From Neofusicoccum parvum (Eukaryota > Ascomycota > Dothideomycetes > Botryosphaeriales > Botryosphaeriaceae), in contig CP087207.1 in the NCBI GenBank assembly GCA_020912385.1, positions 248,001 to 312,000 on the forward strand: 64,000 bases of DNA, given 5' to 3'. The number at the start of each line of letters is the position of its first letter. Within the stretch, counting starts at the first letter, position 1. Shown piece after piece: positions 32,268-43,420 of the stretch. The notes below the pieces were generated by a model. It saw only the letters and a list, made by a program, of their open reading frames with translations, made no database searches and was not told the origin of the DNA. The position numbers were made by a program, and so were the translations under genes.

Positions 32268-35200
32268 TTACTTCTTGCCACTCATGAGTGATTTCCGTCT
32301 TCCTGAATGTTGTGAGAGTAGTTGGACTACTTTGTTACAGTCTTTCTTCCGAGCAATATCAATCGCTGTTAAGCCGTTCTCGTTGCGAATATTCAAGTTG
32401 ACTGATGCGCCCAGAAGTGACCGACACACTTCTAAATCTACCCTTTCTCTCTCACACAATACATGCAACGGTGTATCACCGTTACCATCCTGTGCGGTAG
32501 GATCTGCTCCATGCTTGAGCAAATCATCTAACATGCCTTTGTCACCCTGCCAAACTGCAATATGAAGAGGTGCTTGCCCATATATATCTCTCTTGTTGAT
32601 ACAATGACCCCATGGGGTTTCAGCTGCGCGTTTCAGAATCTTGTGTAGCGAATGTGTTTCAGAATGAGCGGCAATGTGATGAAGTACTGTTCGCTCTTTT
32701 TCATCTCTGGTGCTGTAGAACAAATGAGGCGCATGCTCCATAAGTAAACAGAGAACTTCGCCATGGCCTTGATTTGCGGCTGCAAAAACGGACTCGTTGA
32801 AGCATTCCAAAATGCGAACGGATGAATCATCACTCGTCTCCGTCAGGAGTACTCTCACCCAGGAGGCAAGGTTCTTGCTTGATGCAAAGCACAACAACGA
32901 CGTGCTTCTTGGAATTCCCTCTTTAAGGCAAACCCAGCGGCTCCAAGTAATAGACTCATCTAGTCTTTGTATGAGGCTACTAGGGTCAGCTTCATACTCC
33001 TCAGCCCGTACAGCATGGAAAACGAGCTTTTCCAAGCAGTAATGGAGAAGCAGTGGGATATGAATTTGGACTGGCGCATCGCTTTTGATCGAACTGTTGG
33101 TCTTGCGCGGGGCTTCCTTGGCGTAGGTAAAATGGGTTGGTGATTCTCCAAGACGGCGAGGTGGGAGTATTTCAGATTCATACTCCATTCCAGGGTCGAC
33201 TGAGCTGTGCCAGGGATCTTTTGAAACAGAGACATTGCAGAATGACTCCGTGAGACTACTTGGGTAGCTGAAATTGCTGAAATCGCTGATCGATGACTCA
33301 CGAATACCGCGCAGAAACCCATCCATGATAGACTCTGCAAATGTTCCTGTTCCAAAGCCTGCTGGAATATCGCCCCTCTGCTCTTCTAGCCGCTCATGGC
33401 CACCATTATTGGCGTATGATGATGCTGAGGAACCGAAACTGGCATCGCTTAACCTCCTTCGGAGAACTTCACGTCGTCTTCTCTTCCCATGGCCTTCGCT
33501 ATCTCGAAATGATAACTTGTCCCAAACGTCACTTGAATATTCAGACGTAGCTTTCATTCGTGCTTCGACAAGGGCATCAACCTCAGTGACGTTGATGTAA
33601 TCGAAGCATGCGCCCAGAATTGTGAGATGGCCTTCACCTAAATGAGCTTCGGGGTTTCGTCCTGCGTGACTCTGGGAATTTTGGTGAATGCTTGAGAAGC
33701 CTTTCCCGGTGTGGAAAAATACGCGAACTGACTCATGTATGAATTTGACAATCTTGACACCCTCTTGTTCCAGGTCCATGGAGCCTGCTCCAGCACAAAT
33801 AGATGCAGATTCTGGTAAATCCACCGGTTTTCCCGCTGTAGTTGGTACTGAATGTGTCTTGAGCTCAACAAGGCCCTTCGAAAGGTACCGAATCGTTTTT
33901 TCAAACTGTTCGTCGTTCTCGATATAGTGTTCGGACGTTTTCCATTCAACCAGTGATTTGGGCGATGGGGTAGTTATCATGGCAAAAACGTCGTACCACT
34001 CGGGAATCGTCAACGGCCTTGCTGAAAGCAGAATCCATTGAAAAAACTTGGATGCGATCTGAACATCCTGAGGGGGCAAATTTCCCAAGAGTTGAGCGAA
34101 CAGTGGCTCCAATCGCCGTGGAATCGATTCAAGACAGGTTTCCAAGTATTCCATACCCTTTCCTCGATTGTGGTGGTCTAGAATCTCATTTACCACGAGA
34201 TTTACCCAGAGGAAGATACCCTCGGATCTTCGGATAATGGATTCCTGTAAGCCAAACCATCTGTTCTGGTCGCTCTCTTTGACCTGGTTGCCGTAGTCCA
34301 TGAAGCGCTGCCGTACGAAGTGTGCGATATCGAAGTCGTTGAGCTCGTCGACGACTAGATTAATGCAATTTCCGACCGTGATCTGGGAGTAAATTCTGCT
34401 GGAGAAGCAAATTTTGAGATTTGCGCCGGCGTGACTAGCGCCTTTGGTCAACTCAATAAGGTAAAGGGCTATTTCCCGTGGGCCGTTACCCGTACATTCA
34501 TCAAGGCTGTCGATAAAAATGGTTGTCTGGCCCTTGAATGGTGACTCGAACAAAGATGAAAGGACTGATCTGAGATCCGCTTCGTGCCATGGTTCGTGTC
34601 TCCCTTTATCTAGTTCATCGGCAAATCCGGCAGCCTGCACAGGGAAATATGGCAATAGTTGGAATATGAGGGATCGGAAGAGGCCAATAGGGCTCTTTTG
34701 AAGCTCGTTTCCACTCGCATCGAAGAAAAAGCTTGCCACACGGTTAAGCGTCCCGGAACTCGCTTTTTCGACATCCTTCACAGCATTTTTCATCAGTGTT
34801 GATTTGCCAGAACCTGGTTTTCCTTTAATCCAAAGGATACCACTATTTCCGTTGACATTTTGGCCATTGCACCATCTGCGGTATTTTCGATGTTGAAAGA
34901 GCCACTCGCAAGTGCCTCTCATGGGCGCATGGATTGTTTGCTCTCGAGTGAACATTCCACTGAAGTGCAGAACTCTTAGTCGGTCTTATTTGTGAAGATC
35001 AGCAAATTTGAAAATAATTAGAGGGAGATATATTGCAAAACTTTTGGTGTCCACACTAATTTTTTGAGAGCTTTGTGGTTCGGGTATGTCAGTAGTTTGT
35101 TTCTCTAAGAATTCTCAGCATCTCCTCTTTCAAAATTGGAGCATACTCTAGACGTACGATGATCCTCTATCTCTCTAAGGACATCTTTGTATATTTGCAC

Positions 35201-36463
35201 CATAGCTCCCCGAACAATGCGATAGTTGGCGTCCTTCGAGCCCCCAAAAAATTTGCACATCTCGATGTGATCGGCATTGAGTATTTGTGTTCGTTCCTTC
35301 GGATTTCCGATAGAGGCAGAATCCTGTGGTACAGCCTGAAAACGAGAAGGAAAAAACTTATTCAGCATTTTGTTCAAAAAAAAACAAGTTACTTTCGACC
35401 ATCAAACAAGATCCACTTACCAGTTCATTCAATCTACCGAGGCTGATACCTATAAGGGGTTTCGACTCTTGGAAGGTTTTGACGATAAATCCATGTGAAT
35501 CCCAAATCCCCACAAAAGCTTCGTGACAGCTTCTCAGTTCGTCGTTCTTCAGTCCAAGGGAGTCTAGAATTGCCGGGTTGTTGTCGATCAAGAGGGCGCT
35601 GGCTATCTTGCGTGCCATCTCTCCAAGGCCAGACCATTCAGCGCTACCTCGATGCGGAGTTCCAAGAAAGACAACAGCTGTTGTGGATTTGACAAGCTCT
35701 ACAAGGCCAGACTGCATGACCCGTATGGCATAAGAGAGAGCCTAAAATATGCCTGAAGTGTAAGTAGGTCTCCGATTCTTTGCGTGGGGATATTTTCTTT
35801 TTTCTTTGATGTGAAGGATTTGCCTTACCTCTTTGACAATGATGCCCCCAAGAGAATGGGCTACAAATACTAACGGCCGGGTAAAATCTACGTCACCTCT
35901 TTCTGATTCCAGGCCGATGATCAGATTCCTCCCATGGGAGAATATGGTGCCCTGGTCCGTCCGCATGCCTGGACCTTTCACTGGATGGCTATCGTAGCCC
36001 CAAGTCAAGATTCTGGCCCTCGGTAGTTGTTTAGGTAGCAAATGGCCTGGCCAGAAAACAGTCTCAGCCCCATACACTGTTCCCCCGTCTGGTCCTATCG
36101 CATCATTTGCAGCTGTGCTGGCCTCGCCGAGACCATCGGTCTGTGATCGAACAGTTGTCCTAGAACGTAGTCCAACCTTGTGTAAAACTCTTCTCAGATA
36201 TGACCTTCGTTTTTGAGACCGAGAGAAATCGTGTGGACGCGGATCGTTCGAGCAATCTTTTCTCGCGCTTGGGTCTAGGTTCCAAGCCCAAGTTCTGTAA
36301 GGATGGCCCCCCAAGCCGTGAACGAAGACAACACTAATCAAATTAGTCAACAAAGATTCAAAAATTGTATCATCAAGGGTCGACATTACTCTACAACTGG
36401 GTCGCAGTCTTCAGGCGTATATACAACTGAGAAGCCTATGTCGTTAACATCGTCTCCGCTCAT
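32268..36463 (-). CDS. NLR: alpha/beta hydrolase (SesB-like) - NACHT - ankyrin repeat protein
   Basis: Five exons: 36463-36390, 36333-35829, 35741-35421, 35335-35158 and 34984-32268; introns of 56, 87, 85 and 173 bp all join in phase. The product is 1264 aa. N-terminal hydrolase domain (about 25-340): VVFVHGLGGH, nucleophile Ser185 in AHSLGG, FLGTPHRGS, and NADHIEMCKFFG with the likely catalytic His. The linker RLRVLHFSGMFTRE.. TCEWLF leads into the NACHT NTPase: P-loop GKPGSGKST (414-422) and Walker B FIDSLDEC (516-523). Ankyrin repeats occupy about 1060-1250 (APLHIAVWQGDKGM, TPLHVLCERE). Fungal NLRs sense non-self through the repeats, oligomerise by NACHT and act through the N-terminal domain, often causing cell death. 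The esterase/lipase-like N-terminus is one known effector class. The ligand is unknown. The first exon is short (24 codons). Confidence 0.92.
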
Positions 36464-37481
36464 CTTCAGCCTTGGAGATCGTCGTCGGTCGGAGGTAGCC
36501 TAAACGGGTTTCTTCATGAGTATGAAAAAAGATAAAATCAAAAGAAAATCCTTCAGTGAATGATCAGAATGGATGTTGACTGAGGAGAGCGCGAGCAAGC
36601 TCGCTCGAGAGAATGCGAAGGAGAGCAAGGCTGAATACCGGTGAGAATTTCAGGCTGAATCCTCGCCCAACTCTGCATGAAGAGTGGGGTTAGCTGATGA
36701 ACCAGCCAGGCTGAGGTGATTTTCTGCAGCGTGATAAATTAAGCCTGATGCATCTTGGCATCTTGGCGTTGCTGTTACACCAAAAATCAAGTTCTCGTGG
36801 TTAGCCAGCTACAACCTTACCGCTGATTGATCTACATACTGGAGGATCCTGTTGCCTTGTCATAGCACAGCCTCGGGAACTGTGCAAATCGTGTATACCA
36901 GTCAGTCAAGTCGGAGGCGGTATCACAGTTGATTGCAAATGAAATGGACTTGTATTTCGCTTGTAGACAGTCAAGACATTCGTCCGGGTATAGAAACACT
37001 TCAATTTCATTATTGAATCTATCTGGAGAAATATTTAAAGGAGTTATAAAAACAGCCTTTTTACTGAATAATCGACGCGTGCTACCGGCTGGAGCACCTT
37101 TGTCTATACTATGATTTCTTTCGCGGCCTGCTGTATCATCAGAAACGGTGGTTTAACATAATTCTGGGCCCAATGTACGAAACCTTTAGGGAGAATCAAA
37201 TAAACGAAAGGAAACCCGCAGGTCTAAAATGACAACCGAAAGACGGAGCACTAATTTAGACGGAACAAGTGGAGCGGCTGACTGGGGGCCAAGATAACAA
37301 GAATGTCCCTGCCCGCCAACGACACATCAGCCTCATTACCCCATCAGCCTTGCGGCTGAGTTCACATCTCTCCTCTCTCCCACAACCTGCTGTGATCTTT
37401 CGTGTACTCATTGCTTTGCCAACCAGAGCAACACACCACAAGTATACAGTGCAACTTCCGGACACTCGGGGTTGATTTTGA
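36464..37481. other. shared divergent promoter region of NLR and hydrolase
   Basis: About 1 kb between the starts of two head-to-head genes. It contains an imperfect inverted repeat near 36588-36606 (GAGCGCGAGC, then GCTCGCTC) and AT-rich stretches near 36990-37070. No gene seen. Confidence 0.55.
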
Positions 37482-39122
37482 ATGCGCTTGCACTCCTACG
37501 CCAGTTACATAAGGCAGTGGAGACCCCTGTTGCTTATGGATACCCTTCGTGGAATCGCTGATAAACTACTGTCAAGAAGCAGATCAAGTGAGGAACGGAA
37601 AGGTATGTCCGCGTGGCCCCTGCCATCTTTGTTGCCATCTACTGGTTGTCTCCACCCAGACATGTACTCAAGCATTAATAAGCAAGCAGGCCAAGAACAG
37701 CAAACTGGCAAAGTCTTCAGACTCAGAGGCCATGGGCTGCGCAACGACATCATTGAGACATTGCGAAACTCGTTTGGCTGGAGCAGCCGTGTAGATATCA
37801 CCATTCGTTCTTACGCTGAGAATCCTTACCGTCCATACAACAATCCTCCTTTCAGATTTGGTCACCCGCCGTGGGCTCGAGCAAATTTCACCGCAATATT
37901 GGAATTTTCGCCACTTCCAAAGATGTTTTGGGACGACAAAGGCAAAGGCGAATGGGACTTAGCAGCGCAAAGCGGTCGAAAAAGACCTACCCAGCAAGGC
38001 CGCTGGATCCTTGACACGCACTTCATGGGATTCACACCAGTCCACCCAAAAGGCGAGGAATTGAATCCTAAAATGGAGTAAGTCTAGCCGACGTCTGGCA
38101 GATTCCAGCGAGATTAACTAGTTCCTCAGCCTCATCGCCATATCAGGCTTGAACGGCCACGCCTTCGGATCTTTCAAGAAAAGAGGAAGCTCGTTCATGT
38201 GGCTCCTAGACGCTCTGCCGCGTGACCTGAAGGGGGTCCGCGTACTCATCTACGGCTACGACACGCGGCTGACAGGCAGCAAATCTTTCCAGAACATTAA
38301 CGACCTGGGTACCAAATTCCGGACAGACCTGAAAGTTATCAGAGGAGAGGTATGACACCAGCACGCGCTTAAACGCATCTCGAAGACGCCACTTCCCTAC
38401 CAGCTCCTCACCAACACACCGCAGGAAAAACGGCCCCTCGTAATCCTCGGCCACAGCCTCGGAGGCATCGTCGTCAAGCAGGTCCGCAGCGCCCCTCCCC
38501 TCCCACCAGCACCCCCCTCTAACCCCCGCACCAGTCCATCATCCAGATGCCCTCCGGCGACCCCTCCGACCAAGCCACCCTCAAGTCCATCCGCGGGCTC
38601 CTCCTCTTCGGCGTGCCGAACCGCGGCATGGCGACCGAGAGCCTGATCCCGATGGTCGAGGGGCAGCCGAACAGGCCGCTGGTCGACGCGCTCGACGAGG
38701 GCAACGGGACGCTGCGGGCCCAGGCGGGCAGGTTCCCGGCCGCGTTCGCGTTCCGGGATGCCGAGATCGTCTCGTTCTACGAGACGTCGCAGTCGCCGAC
38801 CGCGCAGCAGGTACGTCGGAAAGCGCCCACAAAAGAGCGAAAAGGCGCGTGGATGTTCTAAATTTTTTCTTCAAACCAGGTTGATGGAGTCTGGCGCATG
38901 ACGGGAGAGCCGGCGGTGCTGGTTGATCGCGACTCCGCAACGTACGGTCGAGAGTGGGAGCTGGGAGACAGATACGTCTACCCGGTAAACCAGACCCACT
39001 CCAACATGGTGAAGTTCAATGGCTTCGATGACGACACATACCGGGTGGTCGTGTATCACTTAAAGAGTTTCAAAGAGAATGCTGACAGGATCGTGGGCGG
39101 AAGATTCATGGACGTGGCGTAG
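37482..39122 (+). CDS. stand-alone alpha/beta hydrolase related to the NLR N-terminal domain
   Basis: Exons 37482-38077, 38130-38349, 38425-38481, 38535-38810 and 38880-39122, all in phase, giving 463 aa. A further 87-bp in-frame intron is possible at 37603-37689 (GTATGT..GCAG), as is a later start at 37536, so the N-terminus is uncertain. Residues after about 80 (VFRLRGHGL) belong to a domain often preceding these hydrolases. The hydrolase has LIAISGLNGHAFGSF, nucleophile Ser283 in ILGHSLGGIVVKQ, FGVPNRGM, and the His motif NQTHSNMVKF. The corresponding NLR motifs (VFVHGLGGH, AHSLGG, LGTPHRG, ADHIEMCKF) occur in the same order, so the two are homologous. No signal peptide, so it is probably cytosolic. 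It might be a hydrolytic partner of the NLR, but general esterase or lipase roles remain possible. Confidence 0.85.
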
Positions 39123-39437
39123 GGCACGTTTTACATTCCACTTTGCAAAATAATGAATCCCACATACAAATATCAATACAGTTCTCTATTCAAACCACAC
39201 CCACACCGCATCTCCACCGTCATACAAGTAAAAAGAGTAGAAATGTATGGTATCAACTATACTCATGAAGCCAAAGCACTCTCAGAACGCCAACGCTATG
39301 CAGCACAAACCCCACCCGCAAACCTCCCGCAGACCTCCCTCCCTCTATATGCCGCACAGACAATAATACACTTTTTCAACGAAAACCCCCCATGAGTAGC
39401 GAGATCCACCACGCCAATCCTGGCACGGCGTATGTAC

Positions 39438-39458
39438 GATGAGATGAGATGAGATGAG
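39438..39458. repeat. (GATGA)4 microsatellite
   Basis: Four tandem GATGA units plus G, between the 3' ends of the convergent hydrolase and MRS2 genes. Confidence 0.8.
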
Positions 39459-39489
39459 CCGAGCTCCCGTCCTCCCGGCAAGCAATAAA

Positions 39490-41586
39490 TCAGCCCGACG
39501 GAGCCGGGCCACCGCTCCCAGGCGACCCGTCGCTCGAGCCGTGGGAGTCCGACGAAGCGTGCTGATGGCTCGCGTGGCCATGGCTATGGCGATGCAAGGC
39601 GCTCGCGCTCGCGTTCCGCGACGCCTGCCTCGCCGCGTGCACCTCTGCGTGCACGCCCTGCGCCTGCGCCGCGTGCAGCTCGCGCAGCCTCTTCAGCTTG
39701 TCCGCGCGCTTCTCGCTCGCGGCAGCGCCCAGGCCCGCGTTTGCGGCGGCGGCCGCGCCGACCGGCGGCACGCGAGGCGTGACGGGAGAGGCAGGGTTGC
39801 CCAGCAGCGCCTGGGGACCGATCTCGCGCCAGGAGCTGCGGCGGGCGCCGTGCTCTCCCCACATGGAGACGCGCTGGACGCGGCGCAGCTTGCCCAGGCC
39901 GACAGTCGTGGTCAGAAGCGTGAAGATGGCGCACCAGATGCTGACGCCCCAGAACCCGAGGTCTGACTCCTCAATGAAGTTCTTCAGGTTCATGCCGTAC
40001 AGGGCGGCCACGAAGGTGCCGGCTGCGAGGCCGACGGTCCAGACGGAGAATTTGAGGTCCAGGAGCATGAGCGAGTTGCGGTTGGCGTCGAGAATGGCTT
40101 TAACGCTGTGGATTGAAGTTAGCTGGTGGGTGAGCAGGGCGGATGTGGAGAGTGCTTACATTTCCTCGGTGTTGCGGATGTTCGAGACCAAGTTCTCTGC
40201 GGCTTGCACAATTTCGTCTGCGACCTTGTGGTAACTCTCCAGCAGCAACTCGACTTCGGCATGGTCGTTCTCTCCGCGGCCATCGCCCGACGACTTTTCA
40301 GAGAGGTACATAGCCGCAAGGTCGTCATCAGCCTCGAGAAGCTCGTCCAAAGCGTCCCGCACAAGACGCGCTTGCTGCTCGAATGAACCCAGTTTCTTGG
40401 AGTACACCAGCAGGTACCTCAGCTTGTCCCGGTCGATGTCCTCCTCCAGCTCTCGCAGTACACGTACGACGGGTTCACGGACGCCTTCGAATTCGCTTTC
40501 CAGACCAGTGGTCACGCTGAGGAGGACGGCCTCCAGAGCACGGAATTCGTAGGGCAGAGATCCGTTCTGACGCAGATCCTTCTGCCTCAACCGGCCCTCC
40601 AGGTCGTACATGAAAAGCGATTGCGCATATGAGTTTGTGGTGCCGTATGCGTCGAAGACCAAAACGCGGTTGTGCTTGATCAGCACGCGAAGGTGGAGCA
40701 GGTTGAGCAGGATTGCAGACGGACGGACGAGGATGTGCGGCAGCATGGCAGAATCGATCTTGCGCAAGTCTCGCGGTAGCAGACCGTACTACTAGAGGTT
40801 AGCAATGCCAGTTCCTGGCCACCAAATTGTTGTCGCTTCCCGACACACCTTGGCAATCAACTCGCTCTTCCTGAATTCGCTGTTCACGAGCGTGATGTTC
40901 CCATTATCGTCAAACTCGGTACAGCGAATGCGCGGCTCATTGATCGGCCGCGTCACTCGCCCCAAGTTTCCACCCTCGTCCTGCGCATAGTTGTCGGCAT
41001 GGCGCGGTGGTAGATCGTTTGGCTGCAATGGGCCTGCGCCGGACTTGCGCGTTCCTCTCTTCCAGAAGGGCACGCCAAGGAACGAAGCCGGGCGTGTGCT
41101 CGAGAACGTCCGACGCGATACGAGAGGGATGAGAGCATGGTTTCGGGGGAGAAAAGGCGTCGGGTCCGGCGAGGACGTAAAAGTGCCGATCGCGGCGATC
41201 GACGGACGAGAAATCACAGCGTGGAGGCTGCGTGCAAGGTCCTCATGGGAAACGGCGGCCAATTGCGCCGGACGCGCCGGAGATTTTCTGGGGGGTGCTG
41301 CGGATAGGGAGGAACTCTGTCGTGGGCGCGAAAGGGTAGCGCAGCGTGGCGGCGGAAAAGCAGTGCAGCTGGGTTGGCGCAGGGCAGACTGGGCCCTCAG
41401 GAAGCGCAGTAGGGAAGGCGAAGGGGCAGTCGCATGGCGAAGAGATATCGGCGGCATATCTCTGTGTAAACTGCGTGTCACCCAGTAGCCATGCGCGTCG
41501 AGGTTGGGCGGGCGCGCGGTGGGATCGGAGGTGTGGTGCTCGAGAGAAAATCGCGACAGCGGAAGCTCAACTGCCACTGCGGCCAT
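39490..41586 (-). CDS. MRS2: mitochondrial magnesium channel, MRS2/LPE10 family (CorA type)
   Basis: Three exons: 41586-40849, 40788-40160 and 40105-39490; introns of 60 and 54 bp. The product is 660 aa from the first ATG, or 617 aa from the ATG at 41457, which gives MPPISLRHA and a better basic, Ser-rich mitochondrial presequence. The channel lets Mg2+ into the mitochondrial matrix as a pentamer. Seen: YGLLPRDLRKIDS just after the first splice, long helices over residues 250-455, then two membrane helices near 470-515 with the selectivity motif YGMN (GMN at 493-495) at the end of the first. A His/Ser/Ala-rich tail of about 100 residues follows, longer than in yeast Mrs2. Fungi often have two paralogues (MRS2 and LPE10), so the symbol is by family. 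Confidence 0.92.
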
Positions 41587-41859
41587 GACGATTTGCCCTA
41601 TGTCCGTGCGCCGCCGTCACGTGCGGCATCACCGGGCAGCTGTCTCGCACTTGATGTCGTCACTGGACCAGCAGTCTGGCATTTGTGCAAGTGATCTGAA
41701 ATACCCCACGCGCCGTAGGTACTGCATCTTGTTCGAATAAGATAAACTCCAAATCTGGCCTATGAAGCCGGGTATTTTTGATCGTAACGCCGTAGAAACC
41801 TTCCCTTTCACCATTTTTAGACCATTTCTTCTATGCAAACACTGATCTCAAATGCTTCT

Positions 41860-42993
41860 TCAAGGCGCGTGAGTCTCCACTGCAGCCCACTCCTCCCTCT
41901 TGGAAGCACTCGCTCTGAGCTGGTCCATCAGCCAGCGGCCCTTCTCCCCGTTGCGTTCAGCCCAGTTCCACAACATGGGATCAAAGTATTCGATCCCCCT
42001 TCGCAAGCTCCAAGTGAGCAGGTCTCCCACAAATTCCTGGTTACAGGCGCCGTCGATGACTGCACGGCGCAGCAACTTCTGCGGAAGCGGGACCTTCGAT
42101 GTGATAGCGATGCAGATGAGCCATTGGGCGACGTCAATGTATGAGCTGTTTCTCGCAAGGCTCATCAGTTCCTCGATGAGCGTTTCTGGCGAGGTCGAGC
42201 TTTCATGGTCGATGCCAAGATTTTGAACGAAGAGGAACCGTAAGAACATATGCTTTTCGCTGGTCCACGGGCCCCTGAGGAGCCTCTCCGGTATGAAGGC
42301 CTGCTCGCGAAACAGCAAGAATGGAGGAATATCACCCCGAATCGCGATTGCGAAATTGAAGCGGTCCAATGCATCGAATGCAGGGTCGCGCCGTAAGATT
42401 TCGTCTAATGGCAAGTCGGGGTCCTGCTCCTCAAGCCACGGCCAAGCGGCGAGCGCCTTGCATGCCTTCGCCGCGTAGCGTTTGTAGAAATGCCAGTCGA
42501 AGAAGCGGCGCGCGAGCAGCTGGTTCTGCAGCTCCAAGACTTCCTCCTCGCACATCCAGTCGGCTCGGTTCGGGAACAGGGCGCGGAAGGCGAACTCCAT
42601 CTTGATGTGGTCGCTGTTGAGCTTGTGCAGGAGCTCCAGGCTTGCGACCGGCAGATCCATGTTCATGCTCTCGAGGAATATTTCCTGCAGGACCTCAGCC
42701 GGCATCCGCTCCAGCGGCGCCAGCTTCCTGCCATACGACTTCCTTCGCTTCTTCTTCAGTGGTGTTTCTGTACTGGCGGACTGTATCTGCGAGATGCGGT
42801 AGTTTTCGGGCCATGGAAGCTTCGTGTTCCATTTCGAGGGCTGGCGGCTGCGCCAGAGCTTGGGGGGGAGGCCCGGAGGAGGTGGCGGCAGTGGCTTGCT
42901 GGGAGGTCGTCCCGGGCGCCTCTTCGGACCGTTGGGGGCTGGATCCGCCGGCGGCTTCCTCTTGCCGCGGATCCTGGCGGGCGTGAGGCTCAT
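41860..42993 (-). CDS. F-box-like protein with AT-hook-like N-terminus
   Basis: Single exon, 377 aa. Residues 1-50 are basic and proline-rich and contain KRRPGRPPSKP, an AT-hook-like RPGRP core. An F-box-like segment, LERMPAEVLQEIFLESMNMD, starts near residue 92 and would bind Skp1 in an SCF ubiquitin ligase. The remaining 250 residues are helical with many aromatic and acidic residues (DWHFYKRYAAKACKALAAW) and no named domain. Such F-box proteins of unknown target are common in Dothideomycetes and Eurotiomycetes. It shares a roughly 430-bp divergent promoter with the TRM44 gene. Confidence 0.75.
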   Translation of the reverse strand: MSLTPARIRGKRKPPADPAPNGPKRRPGRPPSKPLPPPPPGLPPKLWRSRQPSKWNTKLPWPENYRISQIQSASTETPLKKKRRKSYGRKLAPLERMPAEVLQEIFLESMNMDLPVASLELLHKLNSDHIKMEFAFRALFPNRADWMCEEEVLELQNQLLARRFFDWHFYKRYAAKACKALAAWPWLEEQDPDLPLDEILRRDPAFDALDRFNFAIAIRGDIPPFLLFREQAFIPERLLRGPWTSEKHMFLRFLFVQNLGIDHESSTSPETLIEELMSLARNSSYIDVAQWLICIAITSKVPLPQKLLRRAVIDGACNQEFVGDLLTWSLRRGIEYFDPMLWNWAERNGEKGRWLMDQLRASASKREEWAAVETHAP

Positions 42994-43420
42994 GGTGCGG
43001 GGAGAGCTGTGGTGCGGGCGCTGCGGCGGTGACGTTAGGAACAGGAAGTCGCGGGGTTAAGCGCGGAGTTTTGGCAGCCGGAAATTTTCTGGCCGCCTGG
43101 TGCACCGGAAGGTTTGCCGACCTCGCGCCCGAGGTCGTGCTGTGCTTGCAAGACGGCTGTCAAGGGGTAGACTGGAAGGAAGACAGCAATGGAAAGTAGA
43201 TCTAGATCATGGGCGTGTTTTGAAATATCGGGCTCCGCGGGCTGTTACTTGTGTGACTCTCGACCCAGGCCGGCCACGATTTTCCGCGCCCACATCCGCC
43301 GGCACGCTGACTCTTCCCGGCTCATCCACCAAACTCGTCTCGCACAGTCATCGCATCACCCGGCATATACTGCCAGACGACCACGTTCTTCTTATCCAGT
43401 GACTGCATGGTAATTTAGCT
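42994..43420. other. divergent promoter region
   Basis: 427 bp between the starts of the F-box-like gene (minus) and the TRM44 gene (plus). GC-rich on the left. No TATA box recognised, fitting housekeeping expression. Confidence 0.5.

Noticed and set aside
39438..39458. GATGA repeats as the end of another LINE or a telomere-like tract
   Set aside because: The unit differs from the LINE tail (TTGAG), there is no adjacent element sequence, and it is an internal five-base microsatellite.
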